Assembly: GCA_022826345.1 (NCBI GenBank)
Contig: JAJDVB010000139.1
Location: 1 to 35,880, forward strand
Direction of reading: 5' to 3'
Length of the DNA: 35,880 nt
From: Alphaproteobacteria bacterium
GTDB taxonomy: Bacteria > Pseudomonadota > Alphaproteobacteria > UBA828
In this document: piece by piece, positions 14,623 through 23,422 of the stretch
How positions within the stretch are numbered: the stretch's first letter is position 1
Layout: the number at the start of each line of letters is the position of its first letter
The notes under the pieces: generated by a model
Told to the model about the DNA's origin: nothing
The model's input: only the letters and a program-made list of their open reading frames with translations
Databases searched by the model: none
Position numbers and translations under genes: made by a program

Positions 14623-17531
14623 TGACGCGGTTGCCGGAGCCCGCAGGGCTGCTGCTCGATCGCACGGAACAGGTCTCGTTCCGCTTCGAGGGCAGGCAGT
14701 TTAAGGGCTATCGCGGCGATACGGTGGCGAGCGCGCTGGCGGCGAACGACGTCTCGGTGCTCTCGCGCTCCTTCAAGTATCACCGCCCGCGCGGCATCCA
14801 TTCGCTCTCAGGCCTCGATGCGAACACGCTGGTTCAGGTCGGCCCCGCGCCCAACCGCTTCGCGGACCGCGAGCCGGTCGCTCCCGACATGGAGGTCATG
14901 GGCCAGAACTACTGGGGGACGCTCAGGCACGACCGGCTGGCGGTGTTCGGCCTGCTGCACCGCTTCTTCCCCGTCGGCTTCTACTACAAGGCGTTCTACA
15001 AGCCGCGCTGGACCTGGCCGCTCTGGGCCAGGATGATCCGCCGGATCGCGGGCCTCGGCACCGTCGATACCAACGCCCCGCACGGCTATTTCGACAAGCA
15101 GTACCTCTTCTGCGACGTGCTGGTGGTGGGCGGCGGCGCGGCGGGGCTGGCGGCGGCATCGCAAGCGGCAGCCGCCGGTGCCGAGGTCATCCTGGTGGAC
15201 GAGAACGCGGCGCTCGGCGGCGGGCTGCTCTATGGCCGTGCGGACGCCGGCGGCATCCGCGCCGAGGAGGAGCGGGCCCGGCTCGTCGGCGATGTCGAGG
15301 GCTCGGACCGCATCTCGGTGATGACCGAAACCGCGTGCCTCGGCCGCTACGCCGACAACTGGCTGCCGCTGGTGCGCGGCAACCGCCTCTACAAGCTCAG
15401 GACCAAGGCCCTGGTGGTCGCTACCGGCTCACTGGAGCAGCCGCTTGTCTTCCGCAACAACGACCTGCCCGGCGTCATGCTGAGCAGCGCGGCGCAGCGG
15501 CTGATCAAGCTCTACGGCGTGAAGCCCGGCCGCCGCGCCGTGGTGGCAACGGCGGGCGACGAGGGCTATGGCGCGGCTCTCGACCTGCTGGATGCGGGTG
15601 TTGAGGTGGCGGCGGTGGTCGATCTCCGCATGGACGCGCCTCGCACCGCGATGAGCGACACGCTGGCAGCGCGCCGGGTGCCGGTCCACGCCGCTCAGGC
15701 GCCGTGGGGGGCCGTGCCCCAGCGCAAGGGGCCGCGGCTCGCGCGCGTTCGCGTTGCCCGGATCGAAGAAGACGGCGTCTGCGCGCCCTCGGTGGACAGT
15801 TTCAGCTGCGACCTGCTGGTGGTCTCGGGCGGCCACGCGCCGGCTGCGGCGCTGCTGCGCCAGGCGGGCGCCACCTTCACCTACGACAGCGCGCGCCACG
15901 CGACCACCGTCGCGGAGCTTCCGCCCGATGTCTTCGCCGCAGGCGACGTGGCCGGAAGCACTGGCCTCGATGCCGCGTTGGCCGACGGCCGTCGCGCCGG
16001 CTGGCAGGCGGCGCAGGCTGCCGGTCTCGATGCAGGCCCCAAGCCCGACGCCGCGCCTGCGGAGGAGGAGCCGGCGGCGGCGAAAGCCGCGTGGCCGATC
16101 TTCCCCCATCCCGATCACAAGGCCTTCGTCGATCTGGACGAGGACGTGCAGGTCCACGATCTGGAGGATGCGATCGCCGAGGGCTACGACCACGTCGAGC
16201 TGCTCAAGCGCTTCACCACCAACGGCATGGGGCCGTCGCAGGGTCGGCATTCGTCGCTGAATGCGGTGCGCATTCTGTCGCGGGCCAAGTCGCGGAGCGT
16301 CGACCAGACCGGCGTCACCACGGTGCGCCAGCCCATCGTCCCGGTCACCATGGGCCATCTCGCGGGCCGCAGCTTCGAGCCGGTGCGCTACACGGCGATG
16401 CACTTCCGCCATCTGGAGGCCGGCGCCACCATGATGCCGGCGGGGCTTTGGCTCCGGCCCGAGTTCTACGGCGACAAGGCCAGGCGCCAGGCGCTGATCC
16501 GGGAGGAGGCCAAGAACGTCCGCGACAACGTGGGCATCATCGATGTCTCCACCCTTGGCGGGCTCGACGTACGCGGGCCGGACGCGGCCGAGTTCATGAA
16601 CCGCATGTACACCTTCGCCTACCTGAAGCAGCCGGTGGGCCGCTCGCGCTACGTGCTGATGACCGACCTCGGCGGTGTGGTGGTGGACGACGGCGTCGCC
16701 TGCCGCATGCACGAGGACCACTTCTACGTCACGGCGACGACCTCTGGCGTCGACAACGTCTATCGCGAGATGCTCTGGTACAACGCCCAGTGGCGGCTCA
16801 AGGTCGACGTGACCAACGTCACTGCCGCGCTCGCAGGGGTCAACATCGCAGGCCCCAACTGCCGCCCGGTGCTGGAGACGCTCTGCGACGATGTCGATCT
16901 CTCGCCCGAGGGCTTCCCCTACATGGGTGTGCGCGAGGGCCACGTCGCCGGCATCCCCACGATCTTTCTCCGGGTCGGCTTCGTCGGCGAGCTCGGCTAC
17001 GAGCTGCACGTGCCGGCGAGCCAGGGCGAGGCGCTCTGGGATGCGCTGATGGAGGCCGGCAAGGACCACGGCATCCGACCCTTCGGCGTCGAGGCGCAGC
17101 GGCTGCTCAGGCTGGAGAAGGGCCACATCCTCATCGGCCAGGATACCGACGGCCTCACCACCCCCCACGAGGCGGACATGGCCTGGGCGCTCGCCAAGAA
17201 GAAGCCCTTCCATGTCGGCATCCGCTCGGTGCGGATGCAGGCGGCGAAGGGGCTCACCCGCAAGCTGGTGGGCTTCGAGATGCCGGGCGTCGGCGTGGAG
17301 CAGCCGAAGGAGTGCCATCTGGTGATCCGCGCGGGCGAGATCACCGGGCGGGTCACGTCCGTGGCCTATTCGCCGAACCTGGACGAGATCGTGGGCCTTG
17401 CCTACGTCGCGCCCGACCAGAGCGAGCCCGGCACCAAGATCGAGATTCGCGTGGACGGCGCACGCATGGTGAGCGCGACGGTGGCGAAAATCCCGTTCTT
17501 CGACCCCGACGGCGCGCGGCAGGAGCTCTGA
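14619..17531 (+). CDS. soxA: Sarcosine oxidase alpha subunit
   Basis: A 970-residue subunit with the full SoxA domain order: an N-terminal ferredoxin-like domain without the iron-sulfur cysteines (FRFEGRQFKGYRGDTVASALAAN through HRPRGIH, about residues 20-70), an NAD-binding dinucleotide fold (CDVLVVGGGAAGLAAASQAAA at about 166), a second Rossmann portion, and a C-terminal GcvT-like folate-binding half (from about residue 590, with GGLDVRGPDAAEFMNRMYT and the late EAQRLLRLEKGHILIGQDTD). The folate half accepts the one-carbon unit from sarcosine as methylene-tetrahydrofolate. The ATG at 14619 overlaps the soxD stop; an adjacent ATG at 14622 is equally possible. SoxG follows after two bases. 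Confidence 0.96.
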   Translation: MMTRLPEPAGLLLDRTEQVSFRFEGRQFKGYRGDTVASALAANDVSVLSRSFKYHRPRGIHSLSGLDANTLVQVGPAPNRFADREPVAPDMEVMGQNYWGTLRHDRLAVFGLLHRFFPVGFYYKAFYKPRWTWPLWARMIRRIAGLGTVDTNAPHGYFDKQYLFCDVLVVGGGAAGLAAASQAAAAGAEVILVDENAALGGGLLYGRADAGGIRAEEERARLVGDVEGSDRISVMTETACLGRYADNWLPLVRGNRLYKLRTKALVVATGSLEQPLVFRNNDLPGVMLSSAAQRLIKLYGVKPGRRAVVATAGDEGYGAALDLLDAGVEVAAVVDLRMDAPRTAMSDTLAARRVPVHAAQAPWGAVPQRKGPRLARVRVARIEEDGVCAPSVDSFSCDLLVVSGGHAPAAALLRQAGATFTYDSARHATTVAELPPDVFAAGDVAGSTGLDAALADGRRAGWQAAQAAGLDAGPKPDAAPAEEEPAAAKAAWPIFPHPDHKAFVDLDEDVQVHDLEDAIAEGYDHVELLKRFTTNGMGPSQGRHSSLNAVRILSRAKSRSVDQTGVTTVRQPIVPVTMGHLAGRSFEPVRYTAMHFRHLEAGATMMPAGLWLRPEFYGDKARRQALIREEAKNVRDNVGIIDVSTLGGLDVRGPDAAEFMNRMYTFAYLKQPVGRSRYVLMTDLGGVVVDDGVACRMHEDHFYVTATTSGVDNVYREMLWYNAQWRLKVDVTNVTAALAGVNIAGPNCRPVLETLCDDVDLSPEGFPYMGVREGHVAGIPTIFLRVGFVGELGYELHVPASQGEALWDALMEAGKDHGIRPFGVEAQRLLRLEKGHILIGQDTDGLTTPHEADMAWALAKKKPFHVGIRSVRMQAAKGLTRKLVGFEMPGVGVEQPKECHLVIRAGEITGRVTSVAYSPNLDEIVGLAYVAPDQSEPGTKIEIRVDGARMVSATVAKIPFFDPDGARQEL

Positions 17532-17533
17532 CG

Positions 17534-18253
17534 GTGGCAATTCCCGCAGAGGAACGGCGCCGCTCGCCGCTCTACCGCGCGCTAGAGGCGCACGGCGCGC
17601 GCTTCGAGGCGTTGGGCGGCTATGCGGTGGCCAGCGACTTCGGGCAGGAGGCCGCCGCCGAGGCGGCGCAGGCGGAATCCCTGGGGCTCGCCGACCTCAC
17701 GCCCTTTCCGCGCATCGGCTTCAAGGGCTGGAACATCGCCCCCTGGCTCGCCGGCAATGGCGCCGAGATGGGCGAGGCGAGCAACCGGGCCTATCCCCAG
17801 GCCGATGGCACCCGCATCGCGCGGCTCGCGCCCGGCGAAGCGCTGGTGCTCGCAGACCGCGCCGGGGCCGGCCCCCTGATCGAGACCCTCGATCAAACCT
17901 GGAGCATGGCGGAGGCGGACGGCTGCTTCCGCGTCGCGCGGGACGAGACCAGCTGCTGGCTGCTGCTCACCGGCGCGCACGCGCCTTCGATGCTCGCCAA
18001 GGTCTGCGCCGTCGACTTGAGGTCCCAAGCCTTCGCTGCGGACGCCATCGCCCAGACCAACGTGGCGCGCCTCAACGTGATCGTGATCCGGGGCGATCTC
18101 GGCCAAGTGCCGGCCTATGACCTGATCACCGACCTCGCCTCGGCGGTCTATCTCTGGGGTGCGCTGCTCGACGCGATGGCCGAGTACGACGGCGCCCCGA
18201 TTGGCCTCGCCGCCATCCGCGCTCTGCTGGACGGGGGCGAACCTAGCTCTTGA
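17534..18253 (+). CDS. soxG: Sarcosine oxidase gamma subunit
   Basis: A 239-residue subunit that completes the SoxBDAG heterotetramer. The GTG at 17534, two bases after the soxA stop, gives VAIPAEERRRSPLYRAL, the typical SoxG opening. A GcvT-related fold follows, with SLGLADLTPFPRIGFKG, ETLDQTWSMAEADGCFRVARDE and TDLASAVYLWGALLDAM. The frame remains open far upstream through soxA, but that part is out-of-frame translation. The 3' end overlaps the convergent DUF1192 gene by 11 bases. Confidence 0.92.
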   Translation: MAIPAEERRRSPLYRALEAHGARFEALGGYAVASDFGQEAAAEAAQAESLGLADLTPFPRIGFKGWNIAPWLAGNGAEMGEASNRAYPQADGTRIARLAPGEALVLADRAGAGPLIETLDQTWSMAEADGCFRVARDETSCWLLLTGAHAPSMLAKVCAVDLRSQAFAADAIAQTNVARLNVIVIRGDLGQVPAYDLITDLASAVYLWGALLDAMAEYDGAPIGLAAIRALLDGGEPSS

Positions 18254-18428
18254 ACAGCGAGTCCGCCTCGCTCAGGTAGTCCGACTTCACCCGAATGGTG
18301 CCGCGCACCCGCTCCAGCTCCTCTTCGAGCTGTTGGGCATAGTGGCTGAGCGCGTCCACCGACATGTCATCGAGCGTGCGCGGAGTCCATTCCTGTTCGC
18401 GCGGGATACGGATTGGGTCCTCGTCCAT
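18243..18428 (-). CDS. DUF1192 small coiled-coil protein
   Basis: A 61-residue acidic protein starting MDEDPIRIPREQEWTPRTLDDMSVDAL, then a single predicted coiled coil (HYAQQLEEELERVRGTIRVKSDYL) and the SEADSLFKS ending typical of DUF1192. The ATG at 18428 has AGGAG seven bases upstream, which decides the start over a longer open frame. It diverges from the quinone oxidoreductase gene across a 67-base spacer holding an AGTATAGT core that could supply a -10 for both directions. In my recollection of alphaproteobacterial genomes this gene commonly neighbours qor and DUF1013. Its function is unknown. Confidence 0.85.
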   Translation of the reverse strand: MDEDPIRIPREQEWTPRTLDDMSVDALSHYAQQLEEELERVRGTIRVKSDYLSEADSLFKS

Positions 18429-18495
18429 CCCATTTCTCCTGCGTCGGCCGGGCCCGCTTGAGTATAGTCCCGCACGCAACCCCTTTGGAGGCGTC

Positions 18496-19503
18496 ATGGC
18501 TGAGCTGCCCACTGAAATGACCGCTATCGAGATCACGGAACCCGGCGGACCGGAGGCGCTGCGCCCGGCGCGCAGGCCTGTGCCCGAGCCCGGCCTGGGC
18601 GAGGTGCTGATCGAGGTGGCGGCGGCCGGAGTCAACCGGCCGGACGTGATGCAGCGCCAGGGCGCCTACCCGCCGCCGCCCGGCGCCTCCGACCTTCCGG
18701 GGCTGGAGGTCTCGGGCCACGTGGTGGCGAACGGCCCCGGTGCGCACCGCTACCAACTAGGCGATGCCGTCTGCGCGCTTACCCACGGCGGCGGCTATGC
18801 CGAATACTGCGTCGCACCGGAGACGCAGGCGCTCCCGGTCCCGGCGGGGCTCTCGGTGGTCGACGCCGCCGGCCTGCCCGAGACCTGCTTCACGGTCTGG
18901 ACCAACGCCTTCGAGCGCGCCCGGCTCCGCGCCGGCGAGAGGCTGCTCGTTCACGGCGGCAGCAGCGGCATCGGCACTACCGCGATCCAGATCGCGTCCG
19001 CGTTGGGCGTCCGCGTCTTCGCCACCGCCGGCTCGGCGGAGAAGTGCGCCGCCTGCGAAAACCTCGGCGCAGAGCGCGCGATCGACTATCACAACGAGGA
19101 CTTCGTCAGCGTTGTGAAGGAGATAACCGGCGGCGAGGGGGTCGATGTCGTGCTCGACATCGTCGGCGGCAGCTACGCGCCGCGCAATCTCGCAGCGCTC
19201 CGGCCCGAGGGACGGCTGGCGCAGATCGCCGTCCAGGAGGCGTCGAAATCCCAGATCGACCTTTTCGCGCTCATGCGCAAGCGGCTCACCATCGTGGGCT
19301 CCACGCTGAGGCCGCAGAGCGTGGAGAGCAAGGCCCGCATCGCCGCCGCGCTTGAGGAGACCGTCTGGCCGCTGATCGAGGCGGGGTTGGTCCGCCCGGT
19401 CATCGACACCCGGCTGCCGCTCGACCAAGCCGCCGCCGCCCACGCCCGCATGGAGGCAGGCCAGCACATCGGCAAAATCCTTCTGGAGCGCACGAACCAG
19501 TAA
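18496..19503 (+). CDS. NAD(P)H-quinone oxidoreductase, zinc-independent MDR family (PIG3-like)
   Basis: A 335-residue medium-chain reductase of the PIG3/Qor branch. The N-terminal GroES-like half holds VNRPDVMQRQGAYPPPPGASDLPGLEVSG; the NADPH fold has LLVHGGSSGIGTTAIQIA at about residues 151-168 and the AGSAEKCAACENLGAERAIDY segment. Structural zinc cysteines are absent, as in quinone reductases. The ATG at 18496 has GGAG seven bases upstream. The enzyme should be cytosolic and NADPH-dependent; quinones or other alpha,beta-unsaturated carbonyls are the family's substrates. It is followed by trcR after a 129-base gap. Confidence 0.92.
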   Translation: MAELPTEMTAIEITEPGGPEALRPARRPVPEPGLGEVLIEVAAAGVNRPDVMQRQGAYPPPPGASDLPGLEVSGHVVANGPGAHRYQLGDAVCALTHGGGYAEYCVAPETQALPVPAGLSVVDAAGLPETCFTVWTNAFERARLRAGERLLVHGGSSGIGTTAIQIASALGVRVFATAGSAEKCAACENLGAERAIDYHNEDFVSVVKEITGGEGVDVVLDIVGGSYAPRNLAALRPEGRLAQIAVQEASKSQIDLFALMRKRLTIVGSTLRPQSVESKARIAAALEETVWPLIEAGLVRPVIDTRLPLDQAAAAHARMEAGQHIGKILLERTNQ

Positions 19504-19632
19504 TGCCGGGTGAACTGCGGCTTTGCGCTCCCCACATGTAAGCGATATACCGACCGCCTCACACGTGGCTGCGGGCGATGATGCCGGCCGTGGCGCGGTT
19601 GCGTGCGGGCAGCAGTGGAAGGAACACATAAG

Positions 19633-20376
19633 ATGGCCGAGTTGCTGATGCCCAAGGCCACGGCGGTGTGGCTCATCGACAACACTACGCTCACCTTCGA
19701 TCAGATTGCGGCGTTCTGCGACCTGCATCCGCTCGAGGTGCAGGGCATCGCCGATGGGGAGGTGGCAGTCGGCATTCGCGGCCTCGACCCTGTCGCCAAC
19801 GGACAGGTCAGCCGCGAGGAAATCCAGCGCTGCGAAGGCGATTCCTCCCAGCGGTTGGAGGCCATCGGCCCGGCCTCAGAAGTGCCGCAGCGTACCCGAC
19901 GCGCCCGCTACACGCCGGTCAGCAAGCGGCAGGATCGCCCCAACGCCATCGCCTGGCTGCTCAAGAACTACGACGAGCTGAGCGACGCGCAGATCGGCAA
20001 GCTGCTCGGCACCACCAAGGCGACGATCAACGCCGTGCGCGAGCGGACCCACTGGAACACGCCCAACATCACGCCGCAGGACCCGATCCTGTTGGGCATC
20101 TGCACCGAGGCGGAGCTTCTCGACGCGGTGCGCAAGGCCCGCGCCAGGGCGGAGCGGGCGGCGGCACGGGAGGAAAAGGCTGCCGAGGCGGCTGCAGCCG
20201 AAGCGTCTGCCGCAGCGGCCCAAGCGTCGCCAGCGCAGCCGCAGGTTGACGCATCGCCGGTCCAGCCGGACGATGAAGCGCCGCCAGCCGCCGCAGAAGC
20301 TGGCCCGTCCGATTCCGGCATGCCGGGCGAGGGCGGCGGACCTGCGGACGTATTGCAACCGGAAGCGGCCGACTAA
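19633..20376 (+). CDS. trcR: DUF1013 cell-cycle transcriptional regulator TrcR
   Basis: A 247-residue protein with the full DUF1013 domain (residues 1 to about 165): MPKATAVWLIDNTTLTFDQIA, FCDLHPLEVQGIADGEVA, RQDRPNAIAWLLKNY, and the DNA-binding-like SDAQIGKLLGTTKATINAVRERTHWN helix pair. The Caulobacter homologue TrcR associates with RNA polymerase and affects cell-cycle transcription. The C-terminal 80 residues are an Ala/Pro/acidic low-complexity tail that varies in this family. GGAAGG precedes the ATG. The family appears restricted to Alphaproteobacteria, which makes it a good taxonomic marker for this window. Confidence 0.92.
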   Translation: MAELLMPKATAVWLIDNTTLTFDQIAAFCDLHPLEVQGIADGEVAVGIRGLDPVANGQVSREEIQRCEGDSSQRLEAIGPASEVPQRTRRARYTPVSKRQDRPNAIAWLLKNYDELSDAQIGKLLGTTKATINAVRERTHWNTPNITPQDPILLGICTEAELLDAVRKARARAERAAAREEKAAEAAAAEASAAAAQASPAQPQVDASPVQPDDEAPPAAAEAGPSDSGMPGEGGGPADVLQPEAAD

Positions 20377-20401
20377 GCGCCGGCAACCACGGCCACGCTG
20401 C

Positions 20402-20419
20402 GCCGGCCCAGGGGCCGGC
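20402..20419 (+). terminator. Perfect GC hairpin between trcR and ald
   Basis: GCCGGCCC (20402-20409) and GGGCCGGC (20412-20419) are perfect inverted repeats, which fold as a seven-pair stem with a four-base loop. The following sequence is only mildly T-rich (TCATCATTTATT about 13 bases later), so it may be a weak terminator or a transcript-stabilising stem. Confidence 0.35.
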
Positions 20420-20458
20420 CGCGGTGGGAGTCATCATTTATTGGAGGAAGGAACGGCC

Positions 20459-21577
20459 ATGCTCATCGGCGTTCCCAAGGAGACCAAGGTTCACGAGTAC
20501 CGCGTCGGCGTTCCGCCCGGCGGGGTGCGCGAGCTCGTGCAGCACGGCCATCGGGTCATGGTCGAGAAAGATGCCGGCACCGAGATCGGGCTCCTCGACG
20601 TGCATTACGAACGCGCCGGCGCTCAGGTGGTGGACGACGCGGCGGAGATCTTCGGCACGGCCGAGATGATCGTGAAGGTGAAGGAGCCTTCGCCGGCCGA
20701 GTGCGCCATGCTGCGGACCGACCAGGTGCTCTTCACCTATCTCCACCTGGCGGCCGATGCCGCCCAGACCGACGCTCTGATCGGGTCAAGCTGCATCGCC
20801 ATCGCCTACGAGACCGTGACCGACGGGCGGGGCGGCCTGCCGCTGCTCGCGCCGATGAGCGAGGTCGCGGGCCGCATGTCGATCCAGGCTGGCGCCCATT
20901 GCCTCGAAAAGGAGCAGGGGGGCCGCGGCGTGCTGCTCGGTGGCGTCCCCGGTGTGCCGCCTGCCGACGTGGTGATCCTAGGCGGCGGCGTGGTGGGTAC
21001 GCACGCAGCGCGCATGGCCGTGGGCATGGGTGCGCAGGTGACGATTGTCGACCGCTCCATCCCGCGCCTCCGCCAGCTCGAGGAGATTTTTGGCGCCAGC
21101 GCCACGACCGTCTATTCGACGGTCCAGGCCATAGAGGAGAAGGTGAACAACGCCGATCTGGTGATCGGCGCGGTGCTCATCGCCGGCGCGGCCGCGCCCA
21201 AGCTGGTGCGCCGCGACATGCTGGACGAGATGCGCCGCAACGCGGTCGTGGTCGACGTGGCGATCGACCAGGGCGGCTGCTTCGAGACCAGCCGGCCGAC
21301 CACCCACGCAGACCCCACCTACAAGGTGGCCAACATCCTGCATTACTGCGTCACCAACATGCCGGGCGCCGTCGCCCGCACCTCGACCTTCGCGCTCAGC
21401 AACGCGACGCTGCCTTTCGTGCTGGCGCTCGCAGGGAAAGGCTGGCGGCAGGCCATGCGTGACGATGATCACCTCATGCACGGCCTCAACGTTTGCCAGG
21501 GGCGCGTCACCCACGAGGCCGTCGCGCTCGACCTCGGCCACGACTACCTTGCGCCGGAGCGCGCACTCGCCGCTTAG
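20459..21577 (+). CDS. ald: Alanine dehydrogenase
   Basis: A 372-residue NAD-dependent enzyme that interconverts L-alanine and pyruvate plus ammonia. It opens [20 protein letters not shown] with Arg15 for the substrate carboxylate, then KVKEP (catalytic Lys75), YLHLAAD (His96), the NAD fold [21 protein letters not shown] at about 170-190, and [20 protein letters not shown] with Asp270. Length and residue numbering match characterised Ald. A very strong GGAGGAAGGAA precedes the ATG at 20459. The TAG stop coincides with the left end of the inverted-repeat element at 21578, so its last base pairs may belong to the target duplication. Its role is probably catabolic nitrogen release. Confidence 0.96.
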   Translation: MLIGVPKETKVHEYRVGVPPGGVRELVQHGHRVMVEKDAGTEIGLLDVHYERAGAQVVDDAAEIFGTAEMIVKVKEPSPAECAMLRTDQVLFTYLHLAADAAQTDALIGSSCIAIAYETVTDGRGGLPLLAPMSEVAGRMSIQAGAHCLEKEQGGRGVLLGGVPGVPPADVVILGGGVVGTHAARMAVGMGAQVTIVDRSIPRLRQLEEIFGASATTVYSTVQAIEEKVNNADLVIGAVLIAGAAAPKLVRRDMLDEMRRNAVVVDVAIDQGGCFETSRPTTHADPTYKVANILHYCVTNMPGAVARTSTFALSNATLPFVLALAGKGWRQAMRDDDHLMHGLNVCQGRVTHEAVALDLGHDYLAPERALAA

Positions 21578-21840
21578 CCCGGATTTCTCACCAATGTCAC
21601 AGCCTGCGTCGTGCCCAGACGTTCGATCCGCCAGGAGCGGGCCGAAAAGCGTATCAGGGAATACGGTTGAGGCCCGCGACGCCGCGGGCGGGCGCCTGGG
21701 CGCGACCCGAAGGGCGACGCTTTCAGGCCGACAGAGTGCGTCAAGCCGTTTGCCCGATGCCCCACATCGCGCTGCACGGCTTTCCTGCTCTGTCGGCCTG
21801 AAAGCGCCGCGCAGACCATGACATTGGTGAGAAAGCCGGG
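21578..21840. mobile_element. MITE-like element with nested inverted repeats
   Basis: Outer 22-base terminal inverted repeats start CCCGGATTTCTCACC (from 21578) and end GGTGAGAAAGCCGGG (to 21840), differing at one position. Inside lies a second perfect 19-base inverted pair, 21718-21736 and 21788-21806, and within its loop a third short pair (AAGCCGT and ACGGCTT). The left flank is TTAG and the right is CTAG, a possible imperfect 4-base target duplication that includes the ald stop codon. There is no transposase frame in the 263 bases, so it would depend on an enzyme in trans. It fills the ald-mmsA gap and could fold as one long RNA hairpin. The family of the parent element is not identified. 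Confidence 0.7.
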
Positions 21841-21881
21841 CTAGCCCGGCGCCAAGAACCGACGAAATTCGGGAGACTGCA

Positions 21882-23381
21882 ATGACTGCCACGCTCACTC
21901 ACTGGATCAACGGCGCCGCCGTGTCCGGCGCGTCCGACCGCTTCGGCGATGTCTACGACCCCTCTGCCGGCGAGGTGGTGGCGCGCGTGCCCTTCGCCAG
22001 TTCCGACGAGGTGGAGAGCGCCGTGCAGGCGGCGGCTGACGCCGCGCCCGGCTGGGCCGCGACGCCCCCAATCCAGCGGGCGCGGGTGATCTTCGCGTTC
22101 AAGGAGCTGGTCGAGAGCCGCAAGGAGGACTTGGCCCGGGTGATAACGCGTGAGCACGGCAAGATGCTCTCGGACGCGATGGGCTCGGTGAGCCGCGGGA
22201 TCGAGGTGCTGGAGTTCGCCTGCGGCATCCCGCACCTGCTCAGGGGCGACTTCACCCAGTCGGTCGGCACCGGAGTCGACAGCTTCTCCAGCCGTCAGCC
22301 GCTCGGCGTGGTGGCCGGCATCACGCCCTTCAACTTCCCGGCCATGGTGCCGATGTGGATGTTCCCGGTGGCCATCGCCTGCGGCAACACGTTCATCCTG
22401 AAGCCGTCGGAGAAGGACCCCACGGCCGCCATGATGATGGCCGAATGGCTGAAGGAGGCCGGCTGCCCCGACGGCGTCTTCAACGTCGTTCACGGCGACA
22501 AGGAGGCGGTGGACGCGATCCTCGCCCACCCGGACATCGCCGCGGTGAGCTTCGTCGGCTCCACGCCGATCGCCGAGTACGTCTATCACACCGGCTGCGC
22601 CCACGGTAAGCGGGTGCAGGCGCTGGGCGGGGCCAAGAACCACGCGGTGGTCATGCCCGACGCCGATCTCACGATGGCGAGCGATGCCCTGATCGGCGCG
22701 GCCTACGGCTCCGCCGGCGAGCGCTGCATGGCGGTCTCGGTCGCGGTCGCCATCGGCGACAAGGTGGGCGATGCGCTGATCGAGGACCTCAAACCCAAGA
22801 TCGAGAGCATCAAGGTGGGGCCGGGCACCGACGGCGAGGCCGACATGGGGCCGCTGGTAACCAAGGCGCACTACGACAAGGTGCGGGGCTATGTGGACAT
22901 CGGCGTCGAGGAAGGCGCGGAGCTGGTGATCGACGGGCGCGACCTCTCCCTGCAAGGCTACGAGAACGGCTATTTCATTGGCCCCTGCCTGTTCGACCGG
23001 GTTACGCCCGACATGCGCATCTACCAGGAGGAGATTTTCGGGCCGGTGCTCTCCGTGGTCCGCGCGCCGGATTACGACGCTGCGGTGCAGATGGTGAACC
23101 AGCACGAGTTCGGCAACGGGGTGGCAATCTTCACCCGCGACGGTGACGCCGCGCGCGAGTTCGCGAACAAGGTGGAGATCGGCATGGTCGGCGTCAATGT
23201 GCCGATCCCCGTGCCGGTCGCCTATCACAGCTTCGGCGGCTGGAAGCGCTCGCTCTTCGGCGACCACGCCATGCATGGCATGGAGGGCGTGCGCTTCTAC
23301 ACCAAGCTCAAGACCGTGACCTCGCGCTGGCCAACCGGCATCCGCTCGGGCATCGACCTCTCCTTCCCCATGATGTCGTAA
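21882..23381 (+). CDS. mmsA: CoA-acylating methylmalonate/malonate-semialdehyde dehydrogenase
   Basis: A 499-residue aldehyde dehydrogenase superfamily member that oxidises methylmalonate semialdehyde to propionyl-CoA, or malonate semialdehyde to acetyl-CoA. GITPFNFPAMVPMWMFPVA (about residues 146-164) and YGSAGERCMAVSVAVA with catalytic Cys282 are specific to MmsA. The usual general-base glutamate (ELGGK) is replaced by ALGGAKNHAVV, as expected for the CoA-dependent group. GGGAG lies ahead of the ATG. The amidase gene follows after 41 bases, so the two are likely one operon. Near beta-ureidopropionase-like genes, a role in beta-alanine breakdown is attractive but unproven; valine or inositol catabolism is the alternative. 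Confidence 0.95.
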   Translation: MTATLTHWINGAAVSGASDRFGDVYDPSAGEVVARVPFASSDEVESAVQAAADAAPGWAATPPIQRARVIFAFKELVESRKEDLARVITREHGKMLSDAMGSVSRGIEVLEFACGIPHLLRGDFTQSVGTGVDSFSSRQPLGVVAGITPFNFPAMVPMWMFPVAIACGNTFILKPSEKDPTAAMMMAEWLKEAGCPDGVFNVVHGDKEAVDAILAHPDIAAVSFVGSTPIAEYVYHTGCAHGKRVQALGGAKNHAVVMPDADLTMASDALIGAAYGSAGERCMAVSVAVAIGDKVGDALIEDLKPKIESIKVGPGTDGEADMGPLVTKAHYDKVRGYVDIGVEEGAELVIDGRDLSLQGYENGYFIGPCLFDRVTPDMRIYQEEIFGPVLSVVRAPDYDAAVQMVNQHEFGNGVAIFTRDGDAAREFANKVEIGMVGVNVPIPVPVAYHSFGGWKRSLFGDHAMHGMEGVRFYTKLKTVTSRWPTGIRSGIDLSFPMMS

Positions 23382-23422
23382 GGCCGCGACGGCCGGGGCC
23401 GCAGGAGAGCGGACCGGAGGCG

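Noticed and set aside
15429..17540. A 700-codon open frame opposite soxA
   Set aside because: It is antisense to a clearly functional gene, and its composition is what GC-rich codon bias produces on the opposite strand; no domain is recognisable.
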